Positions 25,542 to 33,849 of a DNA stretch of 34,499 bases are shown here, in pieces. Below the pieces are notes generated by a model. The model had not been told where the DNA came from, did not search any database, and saw only the letters and a list, made by a program, of their open reading frames with translations. The position numbers and the translations under genes are program-made. How positions within the stretch are numbered: position 1 is the first letter of the stretch; the number at the start of each line of letters is the position of its first letter. The stretch is taken from the NCBI GenBank assembly GCA_034006965.1, contig JAVERU010000017.1, positions 1 to 34,499 of the forward strand. The letters are read 5' to 3'. This DNA is from Perlabentimonas sp034006965 (GTDB lineage Bacteria; Bacteroidota; Bacteroidia; Bacteroidales; Tenuifilaceae).

Positions 25542-27092
25542 TTACTGCAACAATATGGTTTCGCCCACTCCAATGGGTAATCCTAGGTAGTACCAAAGCA
25601 ACGCTAGGGCAATCCACATGATAAGCAAAACAACCATGTACGGGATAAGGAGCGATACAATTGTGCCTATGCCAATATTTTTATTGTACTTATGTATCCA
25701 CCCTAAAAGTAGCGGGAAGTACACGTAAAGTGGAGTTACACAGTTGGTAATGGAGTCGCCAATACGGTACAGCAGCTGTACAAATGCGGGGCTGTAGTTG
25801 AGCTGCGATAGCATGGGGATAAATATGGGTGCAAAAATTGCCCATTTGGCAGAGCCGCTCCCAATAAAAATGTTTAGGAAAGCCACCAGAACAATGAACA
25901 GAACGAACATTAGCGGTCCGGTTAGCCCGGCAGACTGTAACAGGTCGGCTCCTTTAATTGCAAGTATTGTGTCGAGATTACTCCAGTGGAACAGGTTGAT
26001 GAACTGAGCAACAATCAGCATCAGCACAATGTAACCCGAGAGATCCTTCATTCCCTGCTCCATATGCCTCAGCACATCGGCACCGCTTTTTATGGTTCCA
26101 ACGGCCTTACCGTAGTAGTACCCTGGTATTGCAAAGGCAAAGAATAGGATTGGAACTAATCCTCTAAGAAATGGCGAGGGTACCAGAGAACCCGTTTCGG
26201 GGTTTCGCAACGGCGCCCACGAAGGAACAACAAGGATAAGAATTGCTGTAAGGTAAATTAGGAATGCAATTCCAGCATGGCGCTTTCCCTTTTTCTCCTC
26301 TGGGGTTACAATATGCTGGGCATCCTTACTAATAACCTCATCAGCATTCTCTATCTCAAACTTATTGCATCGAGGTATGGTAAAACGCTTCACAACAAAA
26401 GCACCCCCAAGGGCAAGCATAAAGGTTGAGGCAATCATAAAGTACCAATTCGATGTAGCGCTTACCTCATCGAGGTGAGCAAAATTCTCCGTAATTTCGG
26501 TACTAATTCCAGCCAGTAGCACATCGGTACCAGCTATAAGGAGGTTGGCGGTAAAGCCTGCCGTAGCTCCTGCGTATCCAGCAATAAGTCCCGCAATGGG
26601 GTTAATACCCATTTGGGCAAATATTAGTGCTGCAATAGGTGGAACTATCACCACACCAGCATCGGAACCAATATTGCCCGATGCACCAATTATAAAAATG
26701 ATGGGGAAGATAATTTTTCGGGGAACCGAAAAGGCTAGTGACTTGAGGACGGATATAAGCAACCCTGATTTTTCGGCAACGGAAACACCCATTAACATAA
26801 CGAGCACCAGGGCAAAGGGGGCAAAGTGTCCAAAGTTGGTCACCATATTCTCAAGGAACAGTCGTAATCCCTTGCCCGAAACAAGATTTTCGGCCATTAT
26901 GGTTTCGCCCGTGGCTGGATCCACAGCGCTTATTCCTAAAAGTGCTGCTACACCACTAAAAACAACAACGAAAATGCAAATCCAAATAAAAATCCAGAAT
27001 GGGTGTGGCAGCCTATTACCAAACCGCTCAATCCAGCCCAGGAAACCTTTACCCTCCGTGGGTGCATTGGTGACATTACCTTCTTTTACCAT
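25542..27092 (-). CDS. AbgT-family transporter
   Basis: A 516-residue membrane protein of about 11-13 TM segments with re-entrant loops. The N-terminus (FLGWIERFGNRLPHPFWIFIWICI) and FIGSGSAKWAIFAPIFIPM near 410-428 are characteristic of the AbgT fold, and a second repeat lies near 150-190 (SGNIGSDAGVVIVPPIAAL). Known members import p-aminobenzoyl-glutamate or export sulfonamides using ion gradients. No abgA/abgB peptidase genes are adjacent, so the physiological substrate is uncertain. Confidence 0.92.
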   Translation of the reverse strand: MVKEGNVTNAPTEGKGFLGWIERFGNRLPHPFWIFIWICIFVVVFSGVAALLGISAVDPATGETIMAENLVSGKGLRLFLENMVTNFGHFAPFALVLVMLMGVSVAEKSGLLISVLKSLAFSVPRKIIFPIIFIIGASGNIGSDAGVVIVPPIAALIFAQMGINPIAGLIAGYAGATAGFTANLLIAGTDVLLAGISTEITENFAHLDEVSATSNWYFMIASTFMLALGGAFVVKRFTIPRCNKFEIENADEVISKDAQHIVTPEEKKGKRHAGIAFLIYLTAILILVVPSWAPLRNPETGSLVPSPFLRGLVPILFFAFAIPGYYYGKAVGTIKSGADVLRHMEQGMKDLSGYIVLMLIVAQFINLFHWSNLDTILAIKGADLLQSAGLTGPLMFVLFIVLVAFLNIFIGSGSAKWAIFAPIFIPMLSQLNYSPAFVQLLYRIGDSITNCVTPLYVYFPLLLGWIHKYNKNIGIGTIVSLLIPYMVVLLIMWIALALLWYYLGLPIGVGETILLQ

Positions 27093-27365
27093 AGCTTCTG
27101 TAGTGTTAGATTAAAGTCAGAAATACGCCCCTAATTGGGATAGCTACAAAGAAAAATAAAAAATATCGCAAAATATTATTTTACTAATAGCATGAATCAA
27201 AAAATGGGGTGTTCATTTGATACTTTACGTTGCTATAATTGTGTTGATAACCTTGTGTATCACCCATTGATACAGCTGTGTAGCAGGTGTGTTTGCATGG
27301 TTGTTAAGTGGAGTTACGAGCGGTCGAAAACTACTTATGTTTCGTAACATAAGCGTATGGCTAGC

Positions 27366-28190
27366 CTACGTTTCCACCTTTAGCACAGCGTGAAATCCGG
27401 TGTGTTTTCTGATGTTTATAACCTCACCCCCCTCGAAAATCAGGTATTGGCCTTTTATCCCGTTGAGCATCCCCTCAACTATTGGTTCTTTGGTTAAATC
27501 CTTAGATAATATTTTGGTTGGGAACGATGCAACGGGGTACTCAATTTGGTACTCATCATCGTGAGCAGTGGTAAAGCCTATGCCTTGCTGATTTATGTAA
27601 TCAACCGCTTGCTTTTTCGGTTCTGTTAGTGACCGCTGCCCATCGTTACCCATTAGCATTTTTCGCCAGTTGGTTTTGTCGGCCAATATTTTTTTTAGAG
27701 CCACCTCAATAAGCCCTGCTGTATGTCGATTCTTTGCAACGGCTATTATAATTGCCCTGTTGGCTCCCTGATCGATCCAACGGGTAGGCACTTGATGGTA
27801 ACGAGTTACTCCAACCTTAAGCCCGCCCGATAGGGCTAGGTACACGTACTGATCCACAAGGCAATTCTCCTTGGCAAACTCCATGTCGCGGGCTATCCCC
27901 TCATGCGCCCGGCAAAGCTCAGGCTTTAGTACACACTCCTCGGTTTGGGGTACCGATATAAAGCAGGGGTAGCAGTAGCCCTGACCATACGATTTTTTGA
28001 TCTCTTTTCCACAGCTAATGCAAGTAATCTTTCCGGTGTAAGATATGGTTAGCCTTTTGCCAATGGCCTCGTTAAGGTTTACCTCATGGTTTTGGGCAGC
28101 CAGGTAGTAGCTTGGTTTAATCATGAATTCTGAGCCCGAATTGTGAAACCTCATCTTGTTGAGCTGGCCACTAAAAAGTATACTCATCAT
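27366..28190 (-). CDS. DUF2797 domain-containing protein
   Basis: A 274-residue protein. A treble-clef-like zinc site is visible as CISCGK...GYCYPC (about 57-79), with further cysteines at CVLKPELCRAHEG. The central domain (VYLALSGGLKVGVTR...RWIDQGANRAIIIA, about 117-150) resembles a GIY-YIG-like fold, as noted for DUF2797. The function is unknown; a nucleic-acid role is plausible. The first two codons are both ATG, so the start may be 28187. It is divergent from the pspC operon across 224 AT-rich bp. Confidence 0.85.
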   Translation of the reverse strand: MMSILFSGQLNKMRFHNSGSEFMIKPSYYLAAQNHEVNLNEAIGKRLTISYTGKITCISCGKEIKKSYGQGYCYPCFISVPQTEECVLKPELCRAHEGIARDMEFAKENCLVDQYVYLALSGGLKVGVTRYHQVPTRWIDQGANRAIIIAVAKNRHTAGLIEVALKKILADKTNWRKMLMGNDGQRSLTEPKKQAVDYINQQGIGFTTAHDDEYQIEYPVASFPTKILSKDLTKEPIVEGMLNGIKGQYLIFEGGEVINIRKHTGFHAVLKVET

Positions 28191-28348
28191 GTCATCATTT
28201 TAAAATATATCGAACTAAAGGTAAGGATTTTCAATCTATTTTTTGAGAACGTTTTTAAAATGTTCAAGCATCAATTTATGCTAATGGCCATAAAATCAAC
28301 AATATGGCTAACCACTAAAAAATATTCTAAAATTTTTACAACTATGTA

Positions 28349-28379
28349 TTGCAAGGTAGTGAAGAATGATATATATTTG
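28349..28379 (+). promoter_or_regulatory. Promoter of the pspC-padR-pspC operon
   Basis: TTG (28349-28351), a 20-nt spacer and TATATTTG (28372-28379), a complete -33/-7 match, 35 nt upstream of the first pspC ATG. PadR autoregulation here would be typical, but no operator was identified. Confidence 0.6.
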
Positions 28380-28414
28380 CAAAGTGTTAGAACTATCCTA
28401 AACAATGTATAATT

Positions 28415-28996
28415 ATGAAAAAAACAGTTACAGTAAGCCTTGGTGGATTGGTTTTTTGCCTTGAGGAGGATGCGTACATAAAGCTGGATGGGTACCTCAA
28501 GCGACTGGAGGCAGGATTCTCCAATGAGCCCGACAGGCGAGAAATAATGAACGATATTGAGGCTAGAATTGCAGAGCATTTCAGAGAGGCTGCACCCAAA
28601 CCCGACGATGTAATAAACCTAGCCCAAGTGGATAGGGTGGTAGGCATTATGGGCGATCCAACCGATTTGGGTGCTGAGCAAAAGGAGTACAAGGCTACCA
28701 GCGGAAGGCCTTTTAACAGCACAGGAAAAAGGTTATATCGCGATCCCGAGAACTCGATAATTGCAGGCGTATCGTCGGGGTTGTCGTACTACTGGAATAT
28801 TGACCCAGTTATAATCCGTATACTATTCGTGATAACGGCACTTTGGGGTGGCGGAGGCTTTTTTGTGTATGTAATTCTGTGGATTGTAATACCCGAGGCA
28901 CGGACAGCAGCCGAACGGCTTGAGATGACTGGTGAACCAGTTACCGCCGAGAATATTGGTAAAACATTCCAGGGATCAGCTAATCAACGTAAATAA
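28415..28996 (+). CDS. PspC domain protein, short form
   Basis: 193 residues. The N-terminal domain (1-75, MKKTVTVSLGGLVFCLEEDAY...DIEARIAEHF) recurs in the third gene of the operon. A PspC domain follows (about 107-168: RLYRDPENSIIAGVSSGLSYYW...IIRILFVITAL...ILWIVIPEA) with a hairpin of two hydrophobic segments. PspC acts in envelope stress signalling in Proteobacteria; here only membrane association can be inferred. The gene ends 11 bp before padR. Confidence 0.88.
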   Translation: MKKTVTVSLGGLVFCLEEDAYIKLDGYLKRLEAGFSNEPDRREIMNDIEARIAEHFREAAPKPDDVINLAQVDRVVGIMGDPTDLGAEQKEYKATSGRPFNSTGKRLYRDPENSIIAGVSSGLSYYWNIDPVIIRILFVITALWGGGGFFVYVILWIVIPEARTAAERLEMTGEPVTAENIGKTFQGSANQRK

Positions 28997-29007
28997 ACAG
29001 TAAAGAT

Positions 29008-29340
29008 ATGAATGCAGAGAACGCAAAAGCTCAAATGCGAAAGGGTGTGCTGGAGCTATGTATCCTTTCAATACTTTCGCGGGGCGACTCGTACACAACC
29101 GACCTGATAAACCAGCTTAAGAATGAGGAGATGCTGGTGGTTGAGGGTACGCTTTACCCCTTGCTAACGCGCCAAAAGAATGCGGGATTGCTAAGCTATC
29201 GGTGGGAGGAGTCGCCGCAGGGACCACCCCGTAAATACTATGCCCTAACACCTAAGGGCGAGGAGTATCTTAAGCAGCTCGAAGAGGGCTGGGATAAGCT
29301 GGTTAAAACGGTAAACGCCATCAGGTCGAACGATAAATAA
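29008..29340 (+). CDS. PadR-family transcriptional regulator
   Basis: A 110-residue winged-helix protein. MRKGVLELCILSILSRGDSYTTDLINQL (about 11-38) is the PadR N-terminal signature. The wing is VEGTLYPLLTRQKNAGLLSYRWEES...PRKYYALTPKGEEYL. PadR proteins are mostly repressors of stress or transporter genes. Lying between two pspC genes with gaps of 11 and 7 bp, it most likely controls its own operon. Confidence 0.92.
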   Translation: MNAENAKAQMRKGVLELCILSILSRGDSYTTDLINQLKNEEMLVVEGTLYPLLTRQKNAGLLSYRWEESPQGPPRKYYALTPKGEEYLKQLEEGWDKLVKTVNAIRSNDK

Positions 29341-29347
29341 ACGTAAG

Positions 29348-30922
29348 ATGAAAAAATCAATAAAAATAAGCTTAGGAGGTGTAGCCTTCACCATTGAGGA
29401 GGATGCATACGAGGCCCTGGATACATACATTGAATCCCTTAAGGCTCACTTTGGCAATGACGAAGAAGCGCAGGAGGTGATTAGTGACCTGGAGAAACGC
29501 GCAGCGGAGCTCCTTGTAGAGATGCTGGGAGGAAAAGAAATAGTCACCATTGAGATGGTATCTGAGGTAATTGAAACCCTTGGAAAACCCGAGCAGATTT
29601 CAAGCGAGGACACAGCAGATCAGCAGGACCCAACCGCCACAGGTCGAGAACGAAATGCAAAGCATCGCTTGTATCGGGACCCACAGAACGCTTTGGTGGC
29701 TGGTGTGGGTGCCGGGCTGGGTGCTTATTTTAATATCGACCCGCTAGTTTTTCGTATACTTTTTGCAGTGCTAACGCTAGCCAACGGCTTAGGAGCAGCT
29801 ATTTACATAGCACTTTGGATAGTGCTTCCACAGGCAGAAACCCTTCGTCAGCGTATGGAGATGCGGGGCGAAGAGGTAAACATATCGAATTTGGAGAAAA
29901 ATATTAAGAATGAATTTGAAAAGGTGCGTAGTAATATGAACAGGAACAAATTTGCAGGTGCAATGGAACGTTTTTTAAGCGCTTTGGGTCGAGCTTTCGT
30001 TTCGTTGGGTAGCGTTTTGGTAGTGATAGCAAAGGTTTTTAGGGCTATTGTCGCTGTGGCTTTTATAGGCATTGGGCTGTTGGGTATAATGGCCTCGGTG
30101 CTTTCGCTGTTCATGGGCGATATTGTGGTTGCTTTGCTTCCTAACCACAGCGGGTTAACCATTGGGCAGCTGCTAGCTACAACTTTCGATCTGGGGTCGA
30201 CCCTTTGGGTGATTGTCCCTGTATTTCTGATAGTTTTTATCCCATTCCTATCGCTAATTTTCTTGGGGCTACGCATGGTGTTTAGGTTTAGCGTTAGGGG
30301 GTCGGTGATCTTCGTAACCTCTGCTAGCGTTTGGATTTTAGCAGTTCTCTTGCTTGCCTCGGTTACCTTTCTGCAGGTACGTAGCTTCACCATACGCGAG
30401 AGCGTAACGGAGCGGTTTGAACTTTCGCTTGCCGATGCCACAGCAACAACGTTAAGGCTAGTTGGCGACGAAGATTTTGACTATGGCGACTATAACCCCG
30501 AACAGATAGTTAGGATAGATGACTATTCTGTTGCTTACAGCGGTGGATTTACAAAAATTATCGGAAAGCCCAAGCTATACATTGCCAAAAGCGAGAGCGA
30601 TAGTTTTGAAATGTCGGTTGTAAAAAAATCGCGTGGAGCCTCACGCCAAACGGCCAAGAGCAGTGCCGATGCAGTTAAGCTGGAGTACACCCTGGTGGGC
30701 GATAGGCTTGTGCTAAGCCCATACTTTTACATTCCCTACAACCAGAAATGGAGGGTACAAGAGGTTGAAGTAACAGTATACGTTCCCGATGGCAAGGCTA
30801 TTTACATCGAGCATAATCTCGAGAACATACTTAGCAGTGACCAAGAGTATTGCTCGTGCTGGCCCGATGAGATGGTGGGGAACACTTGGGTTATGAAAGA
30901 CAATAGACTGGTTAAGCAGTAG
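29348..30922 (+). CDS. PspC domain protein, long form with C-terminal beta domain
   Basis: 524 residues. An N-terminal domain like that of the first pspC (1-85) is followed by a PspC domain (about 103-163). Three further TM spans lie near 222-258, 280-318 and 322-345. A C-terminal extracytoplasmic region (about 350-524) is rich in beta strands, resembling putative adhesin/DUF2807- or DUF4098-like parallel beta domains. CSCWPDEM near the end is a possible metal or disulfide site. Its partner role with the short PspC is inferred from the operon and the shared N-terminal domain. Confidence 0.85.
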   Translation: MKKSIKISLGGVAFTIEEDAYEALDTYIESLKAHFGNDEEAQEVISDLEKRAAELLVEMLGGKEIVTIEMVSEVIETLGKPEQISSEDTADQQDPTATGRERNAKHRLYRDPQNALVAGVGAGLGAYFNIDPLVFRILFAVLTLANGLGAAIYIALWIVLPQAETLRQRMEMRGEEVNISNLEKNIKNEFEKVRSNMNRNKFAGAMERFLSALGRAFVSLGSVLVVIAKVFRAIVAVAFIGIGLLGIMASVLSLFMGDIVVALLPNHSGLTIGQLLATTFDLGSTLWVIVPVFLIVFIPFLSLIFLGLRMVFRFSVRGSVIFVTSASVWILAVLLLASVTFLQVRSFTIRESVTERFELSLADATATTLRLVGDEDFDYGDYNPEQIVRIDDYSVAYSGGFTKIIGKPKLYIAKSESDSFEMSVVKKSRGASRQTAKSSADAVKLEYTLVGDRLVLSPYFYIPYNQKWRVQEVEVTVYVPDGKAIYIEHNLENILSSDQEYCSCWPDEMVGNTWVMKDNRLVKQ

Positions 30923-30945
30923 TTGAGATTTTTTAGAAAAAAGTT

Positions 30946-30976
30946 TTTGTCACTCCAAAAAAAGCTTTTATATTTG
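30946..30976 (+). promoter_or_regulatory. Promoter of tRNA-Gln
   Basis: TTTG (30946-30949), a 19-nt spacer and TATATTTG (30969-30976): a full Bacteroidota -33/-7 match, 32 nt before the tRNA. Confidence 0.7.
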
Positions 30977-31008
30977 CCACGCTTTTGCGGAAAAGCAATT
31001 TTTGGTAT

Positions 31009-31079
31009 TGACCTATGGTGTAATGGTAGCACAGCAGATTTTGGTTCTGTCAGTCAAGGTTCGAGTCCTTGTAGGTCAA
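31009..31079 (+). tRNA. tRNA-Gln (anticodon UUG)
   Basis: A cloverleaf is readable by eye. The acceptor stem TGACCTA/TAGGTCA spans 31009-31015 and 31072-31078, the D arm has TGG...GGTA, and the anticodon stem GCAGA/TCTGT encloses the loop TTTTGGT with TTG at 31041-31043. The T arm contains GGTTCGAGTCC, and the discriminator is A31079. CCA is not encoded. The 3' end borders an integrase gene, the usual layout of a tRNA-targeted integrative element. Confidence 0.95.
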
Positions 31080-31112
31080 CAAAATCGAGTCAAGTCGGTT
31101 AATGAATGATTA

Positions 31113-31163
31113 AACAAGGTTAAACGCAAAAAGGATTTTAAGCGGTTTACCTTGTTTTTTTGT
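31113..31163 (+). terminator. Terminator-like hairpin after tRNA-Gln
   Basis: AACAAGGTTAAACGC (31113-31127) pairs imperfectly with GCGGTTTACCTTGTT (31142-31156), followed by a T run. It probably ends the tRNA transcript and isolates the integrase. Confidence 0.6.
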
Positions 31164-31188
31164 TTAAGTGAAAAAGGCGAGTTTTCAT

Positions 31189-31229
31189 AGTTTTTGGGCG
31201 AAATGTTTCCCAAATGTTTCCCAAAAACT
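31189..31229. repeat. Inverted repeat around a tandem 11-mer before the integrase
   Basis: AGTTTTTGGG (31189-31198) and CCCAAAAACT (31220-31229) form a perfect 10-bp inverted repeat. Between and overlapping the arms lie two exact tandem copies of aaatgtttccc (31201-31211, 31212-31222). The element ends 6 bp before the integrase ATG, so it is a candidate integrase arm-type site, attL part or autorepression operator. Confidence 0.5.
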
Positions 31230-31235
31230 AAAAAG

Positions 31236-32424
31236 ATGAAAAACGCAACAGCACAAATCCACATACGTTCCGATTTTGAAAGAAAAGACGGAACATTTCC
31301 TATTTACTTACGAGTTACTATTGACAGGGAAACCAAAAAAATTCCGCTTGGTATTACTGTAAGCCTCAAGTATTGGGATATAAAACACCTTGAGGGTAAA
31401 AGGGGCGATGTTCAGCATCTAAAAAAGAACTTGGCAAGAGATAAGGAATTGGCAAGAGTTCAAGAGATAGTGTTAAACCATAAAATTGAGGGTAAAACCT
31501 TAACACTTGAAAGGTTTGACGAGTATTTTAAAGGAATAAGCACTAACCTAAAAAATAGTTTTTTTGAGCTTGCATTTAGCGAAATTGAAAACGACTATGC
31601 ACATAAAGGCTCTTACGAAACATACAGGACCCGAAAATCTACGATAAAGGCGGTAAAAGACTATTTTAATAAGGATTTCCCCTTTGATTACATTGATTAT
31701 AATGCACTTAAAAGACTTGATGACCATTTAAAAAAAGAGGTAATAGCCAATCGACCAGGGCGAGGGTTTTAAAAACGCTTAAAACTATGTACAATCGTGC
31801 TATTAAGCAAGGTTTGTGCAAGTTTAACCCTGTAGAAGAGTACAAGTACAGCACAAAGGATGCTGAAAGGGAGCCATTAAATGAAGATGAATTAAAAAGC
31901 TTAGAAAACCTTTTTATAAACCCAAATACGCACTCCACTATAAAAAGAGCCTTACAACCTTTTTTGTTTTGTTGTTATACTGGTTTGAGATATAGGGATG
32001 TTAAAGCACTTCGCCATAAAAAAATATCATTGAAGATACCAGCGATGGGCAGGTCTATAAGTTGGTAAGTTTTACTATGCACAAAAGCAATGAGCAAATT
32101 GATATACCTCTAAACGATAGGGCTTTGGCTCTTCTTCCTAATTGTGGGTTTAGAGAAGATAATGTTTTTAGTGTTTATAGCAATCAGCCGTTGAACAGGT
32201 ATTTAAAAGATGCTGCATCATTGGCAGGCATAAATAAACCTATTTCATTCCATTGCTCAAGACACACATTTGCTACTTTGCTTTTAAATAGAGAAATTCC
32301 AATTGAAGCTGTAAGCAAACTTTTAGGACATAAGGATATTAAAACAACACAGATTTATGCAAAAATACTTCCGAAAACCAAACTTAATGCAGTAAGAGTT
32401 CTTGACTCTTTAAAGAATGGCTAA
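31236..32424 (+). pseudogene. Tyrosine site-specific integrase broken by two frameshifts
   Basis: Three frames join into one 396-residue phage/conjugative-transposon-type integrase. The N-terminal arm and SAM-like core-binding region run to about 31736. The catalytic part then begins NSQSTRARVLKTLKTMYNRAI, with TGLRYRDV carrying the first catalytic Arg. The last part has HCSRHTFATLL (HxxR), LLGHKDIKTTQIYAKI (His and the nucleophile Tyr). Both breaks fall in A7 runs (31730-31736 and 32018-32024), and adding one A to each restores the frame. Every catalytic residue is kept, so inactivation is recent, or the breaks are sequencing errors. The ATG at 31236 is preferred over the upstream TTG 31194, which lies in the inverted repeat. 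Confidence 0.88.
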
Positions 32425-32449
32425 CGGTCGATAAGTTTTATATTTACAT

Positions 32450-32457
32450 TACATTTG
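32450..32457 (+). promoter_or_regulatory. -7 element (TACATTTG) for the Fic gene
   Basis: An exact TAnnTTTG ending 11 nt before the first ATG (32469). The transcript would have a leader of only about 5-10 nt. No -33 match was seen. Confidence 0.45.
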
Positions 32458-32468
32458 TGTTATAATTT

Positions 32469-33245
32469 ATGGTTATGAACTTCAAAGAGCTACAACAACT
32501 AATCAAACGGTACAATAGCCTCACCAAAGGGGCTATTAACCACTCGCTATACACAGCATACGCCATTACACACCACTCAACAGCCATTGAGGGCAGTACG
32601 CTAACCGAGGGGCAAGTTGTAAACCTTTTAGAGTACGGAAAACCAGCGCAAAACAAACCCTTTGAACATCAATTAATGGCTTACGACCATTACAAAGCAT
32701 TGGTTTACGTTGAGCAAAACGCAAGGACGAAAACACCCGTTACACCCGAATTAATTAAAGGCATTGCAGCCCAAGTAATGAAAGGAACTGGAGGCGTTAT
32801 AAACGTTGCTATGGGTGCTTTTGATGTTTCGCAGGGTGATTATAGGCTTTGCAGCGTAAGGGCAGGAACAAGGCAATTCCCCGATTATAAAAAAGTGCCA
32901 GCAATGGTAAATAGACTTTGTGCGGACTTGGAAAGCGCAATAAAAGGGGCAAAAACCTTTGAGCAAAAATGTTTACTAGCCTTTTTAGCACATTTCGAGC
33001 TGGTTTCTATTCACCCTTTTGGCGATGGTAACGGACGAACAGCCAGACTACTTATGAACTATGTACAAATACGCCTAGGTTTACCACCAAGCACTGTACT
33101 AAAGCAAGATAGGCTAAAGTATATTGATGCATTGGAAAAAGCCCGAAAAACAGAAAACCTAGAGCATTTTTACATCTTTATGCTAAATCAGTACGGAAAA
33201 TTCCTTAAACGTGAGATAAAATCGCTTGAAAATAACGCTATTTAA
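32469..33245 (+). CDS. Fic family protein with N-terminal inhibitory helix
   Basis: A 258-residue Fic enzyme, probably an AMP-transferase (AMPylator) acting on a cytosolic protein. The catalytic loop HPFGDGNGRTAR (182-193) matches HxFx(D/E)GNGRxxR completely. STAIEG (37-42) fits the (S/T)xxxE(G/N) autoinhibitory motif placed before the Fic core, i.e. class II, so no separate antitoxin is needed. The target cannot be predicted. The second codon-after-next is also ATG (32475). It lies 44 bp after the integrase and is the only clearly intact gene of the island. Its base composition is AT-rich like its surroundings. Confidence 0.92.
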   Translation: MVMNFKELQQLIKRYNSLTKGAINHSLYTAYAITHHSTAIEGSTLTEGQVVNLLEYGKPAQNKPFEHQLMAYDHYKALVYVEQNARTKTPVTPELIKGIAAQVMKGTGGVINVAMGAFDVSQGDYRLCSVRAGTRQFPDYKKVPAMVNRLCADLESAIKGAKTFEQKCLLAFLAHFELVSIHPFGDGNGRTARLLMNYVQIRLGLPPSTVLKQDRLKYIDALEKARKTENLEHFYIFMLNQYGKFLKREIKSLENNAI

Positions 33246-33267
33246 CGCCCTTAACTATCAAATAGCG
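33235..33267. repeat. CGCTATTT/AAATAGCG palindrome at the Fic stop
   Basis: An 8-bp perfect inverted repeat overlapping the end of the Fic gene. The same pair of arms recurs at 34029-34052. It might be a weak terminator, as no T run follows. Confidence 0.4.
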
Positions 33268-33334
33268 CCTAAAAACTAGCCTTATTTTCAATCAAACTAT
33301 TATCGTAAATAGGTGATAATGTGCGCAATAGTTT

Positions 33335-33467
33335 CTAATTGGTTGCAAAAAGGGTGTTGGTACTATCTACATCCTTACAAATGGCTGCTGGATAATCTTT
33401 TATTTGCCCTAACTAAGTAGCCGTTTTCGCCCTGTTCAATAATGATAGTGATTTTTTTGGATTCCAT
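33335..33467 (-). pseudogene. HicB-like antitoxin remnant with frameshift
   Basis: From ATG 33467 the frame reads MESKKITIIIEQGENGYLV, the usual first strands of a HicB-type (partial RNase H-like) antitoxin, then shifts and stops at 33375. Deleting one base near the TTAGTTAGGG (minus strand, about 33410) gives GQIKDYPAAICKD, which continues the HicB pattern, and the frame then ends at 33335, totalling 43 residues. The DNA-binding tail and HicA partner are missing. Assignment rests on a short match, so other beta-rich small proteins are possible. Confidence 0.45.
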
Positions 33468-33471
33468 TTGA

Positions 33472-33607
33472 GTAAGAAAAAGCCCTTTACCAACTGGTTA
33501 GATGGCGTTCTAATTACGCCAAGGCTACGCAACTGATAAAGGGCGTTAAAAACAGCTCTTCGGTGACAGGGCAACTATAATTACTGCCGAGGATAAAAGC
33601 CAATATT
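33472..33607 (-). ncRNA. Structured leader/attenuator upstream of the HicB-like remnant
   Basis: On the minus strand, GCCCTTTATCAGTTG pairs with CAGTTGGTAAAGGGC (33530-33544 with 33482-33496) over 15 positions when G-U pairs are allowed. An inner TGGCGT/ACGCCA hairpin (33503-33508, 33516-33521) lies inside, and TTTTTCTT follows directly before the ATG at 33467. A TATATTTG lies upstream (33614-33621). Either a small RNA ends here or the structure attenuates the downstream ORF. Confidence 0.45.
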
Positions 33608-33613
33608 TATATA

Positions 33614-33621
33614 CAAATATA
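33614..33621 (-). promoter_or_regulatory. -7 element (TATATTTG) for the structured leader
   Basis: An exact TAnnTTTG on the minus strand. A TTTG lies upstream but at a short spacing of 15 nt, so the promoter is only partial. Confidence 0.4.
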
Positions 33622-33693
33622 AAACCATTTACATAACAAACCACCCTTTAAAATACAAAATTCAGGTTTTTTGGCTGCTTTTTATAGAAAAAG

Positions 33694-33774
33694 CTAGTGT
33701 TTTACTATACGCCTGACAAACAGCACAATAAAGCAACCGAGTAACACAACAAGCAGAATAACAAGCACATACAT
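33694..33774 (-). CDS. Candidate 26-residue membrane peptide
   Basis: ATG 33774 opens 26 codons, MYVLVILLVVLLGCFIVLFV then RRIVKH: one hydrophobic helix followed by a basic tail, a layout seen in small membrane proteins and type I toxins. No homolog was recognised and the stretch is low-complexity. A longer Cys-rich ORF in another minus-strand frame (33662-33847) looks like its shadow. Confidence 0.25.
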   Translation of the reverse strand: MYVLVILLVVLLGCFIVLFVRRIVKH

Positions 33775-33849
33775 AAATCGGATACTTATAATACACAGAT
33801 ATACAGCGCATAAAGTCTTGATAGTGCGTTTTTTTGCCGTATTTCACTA

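Noticed and set aside
26545..27114. 189-codon plus-strand ORF
   Set aside because: Antisense shadow of the AbgT transporter gene.
29848..30441. 197-codon minus-strand ORF
   Set aside because: Antisense shadow of the long PspC gene; low-complexity Ser/Thr/Lys composition.
31724..31740. Programmed -1 frameshift on A AAA AAA G in the integrase
   Set aside because: The run and direction would suit -1 slippage. However, a second break in the same gene and the lack of known programmed shifts in this integrase family make indel or error more likely; not excluded.
33662..33847. 61-codon Cys-rich minus-strand ORF
   Set aside because: No family match; the neighbouring frame with a clean hydrophobic helix is a better, though still weak, candidate.
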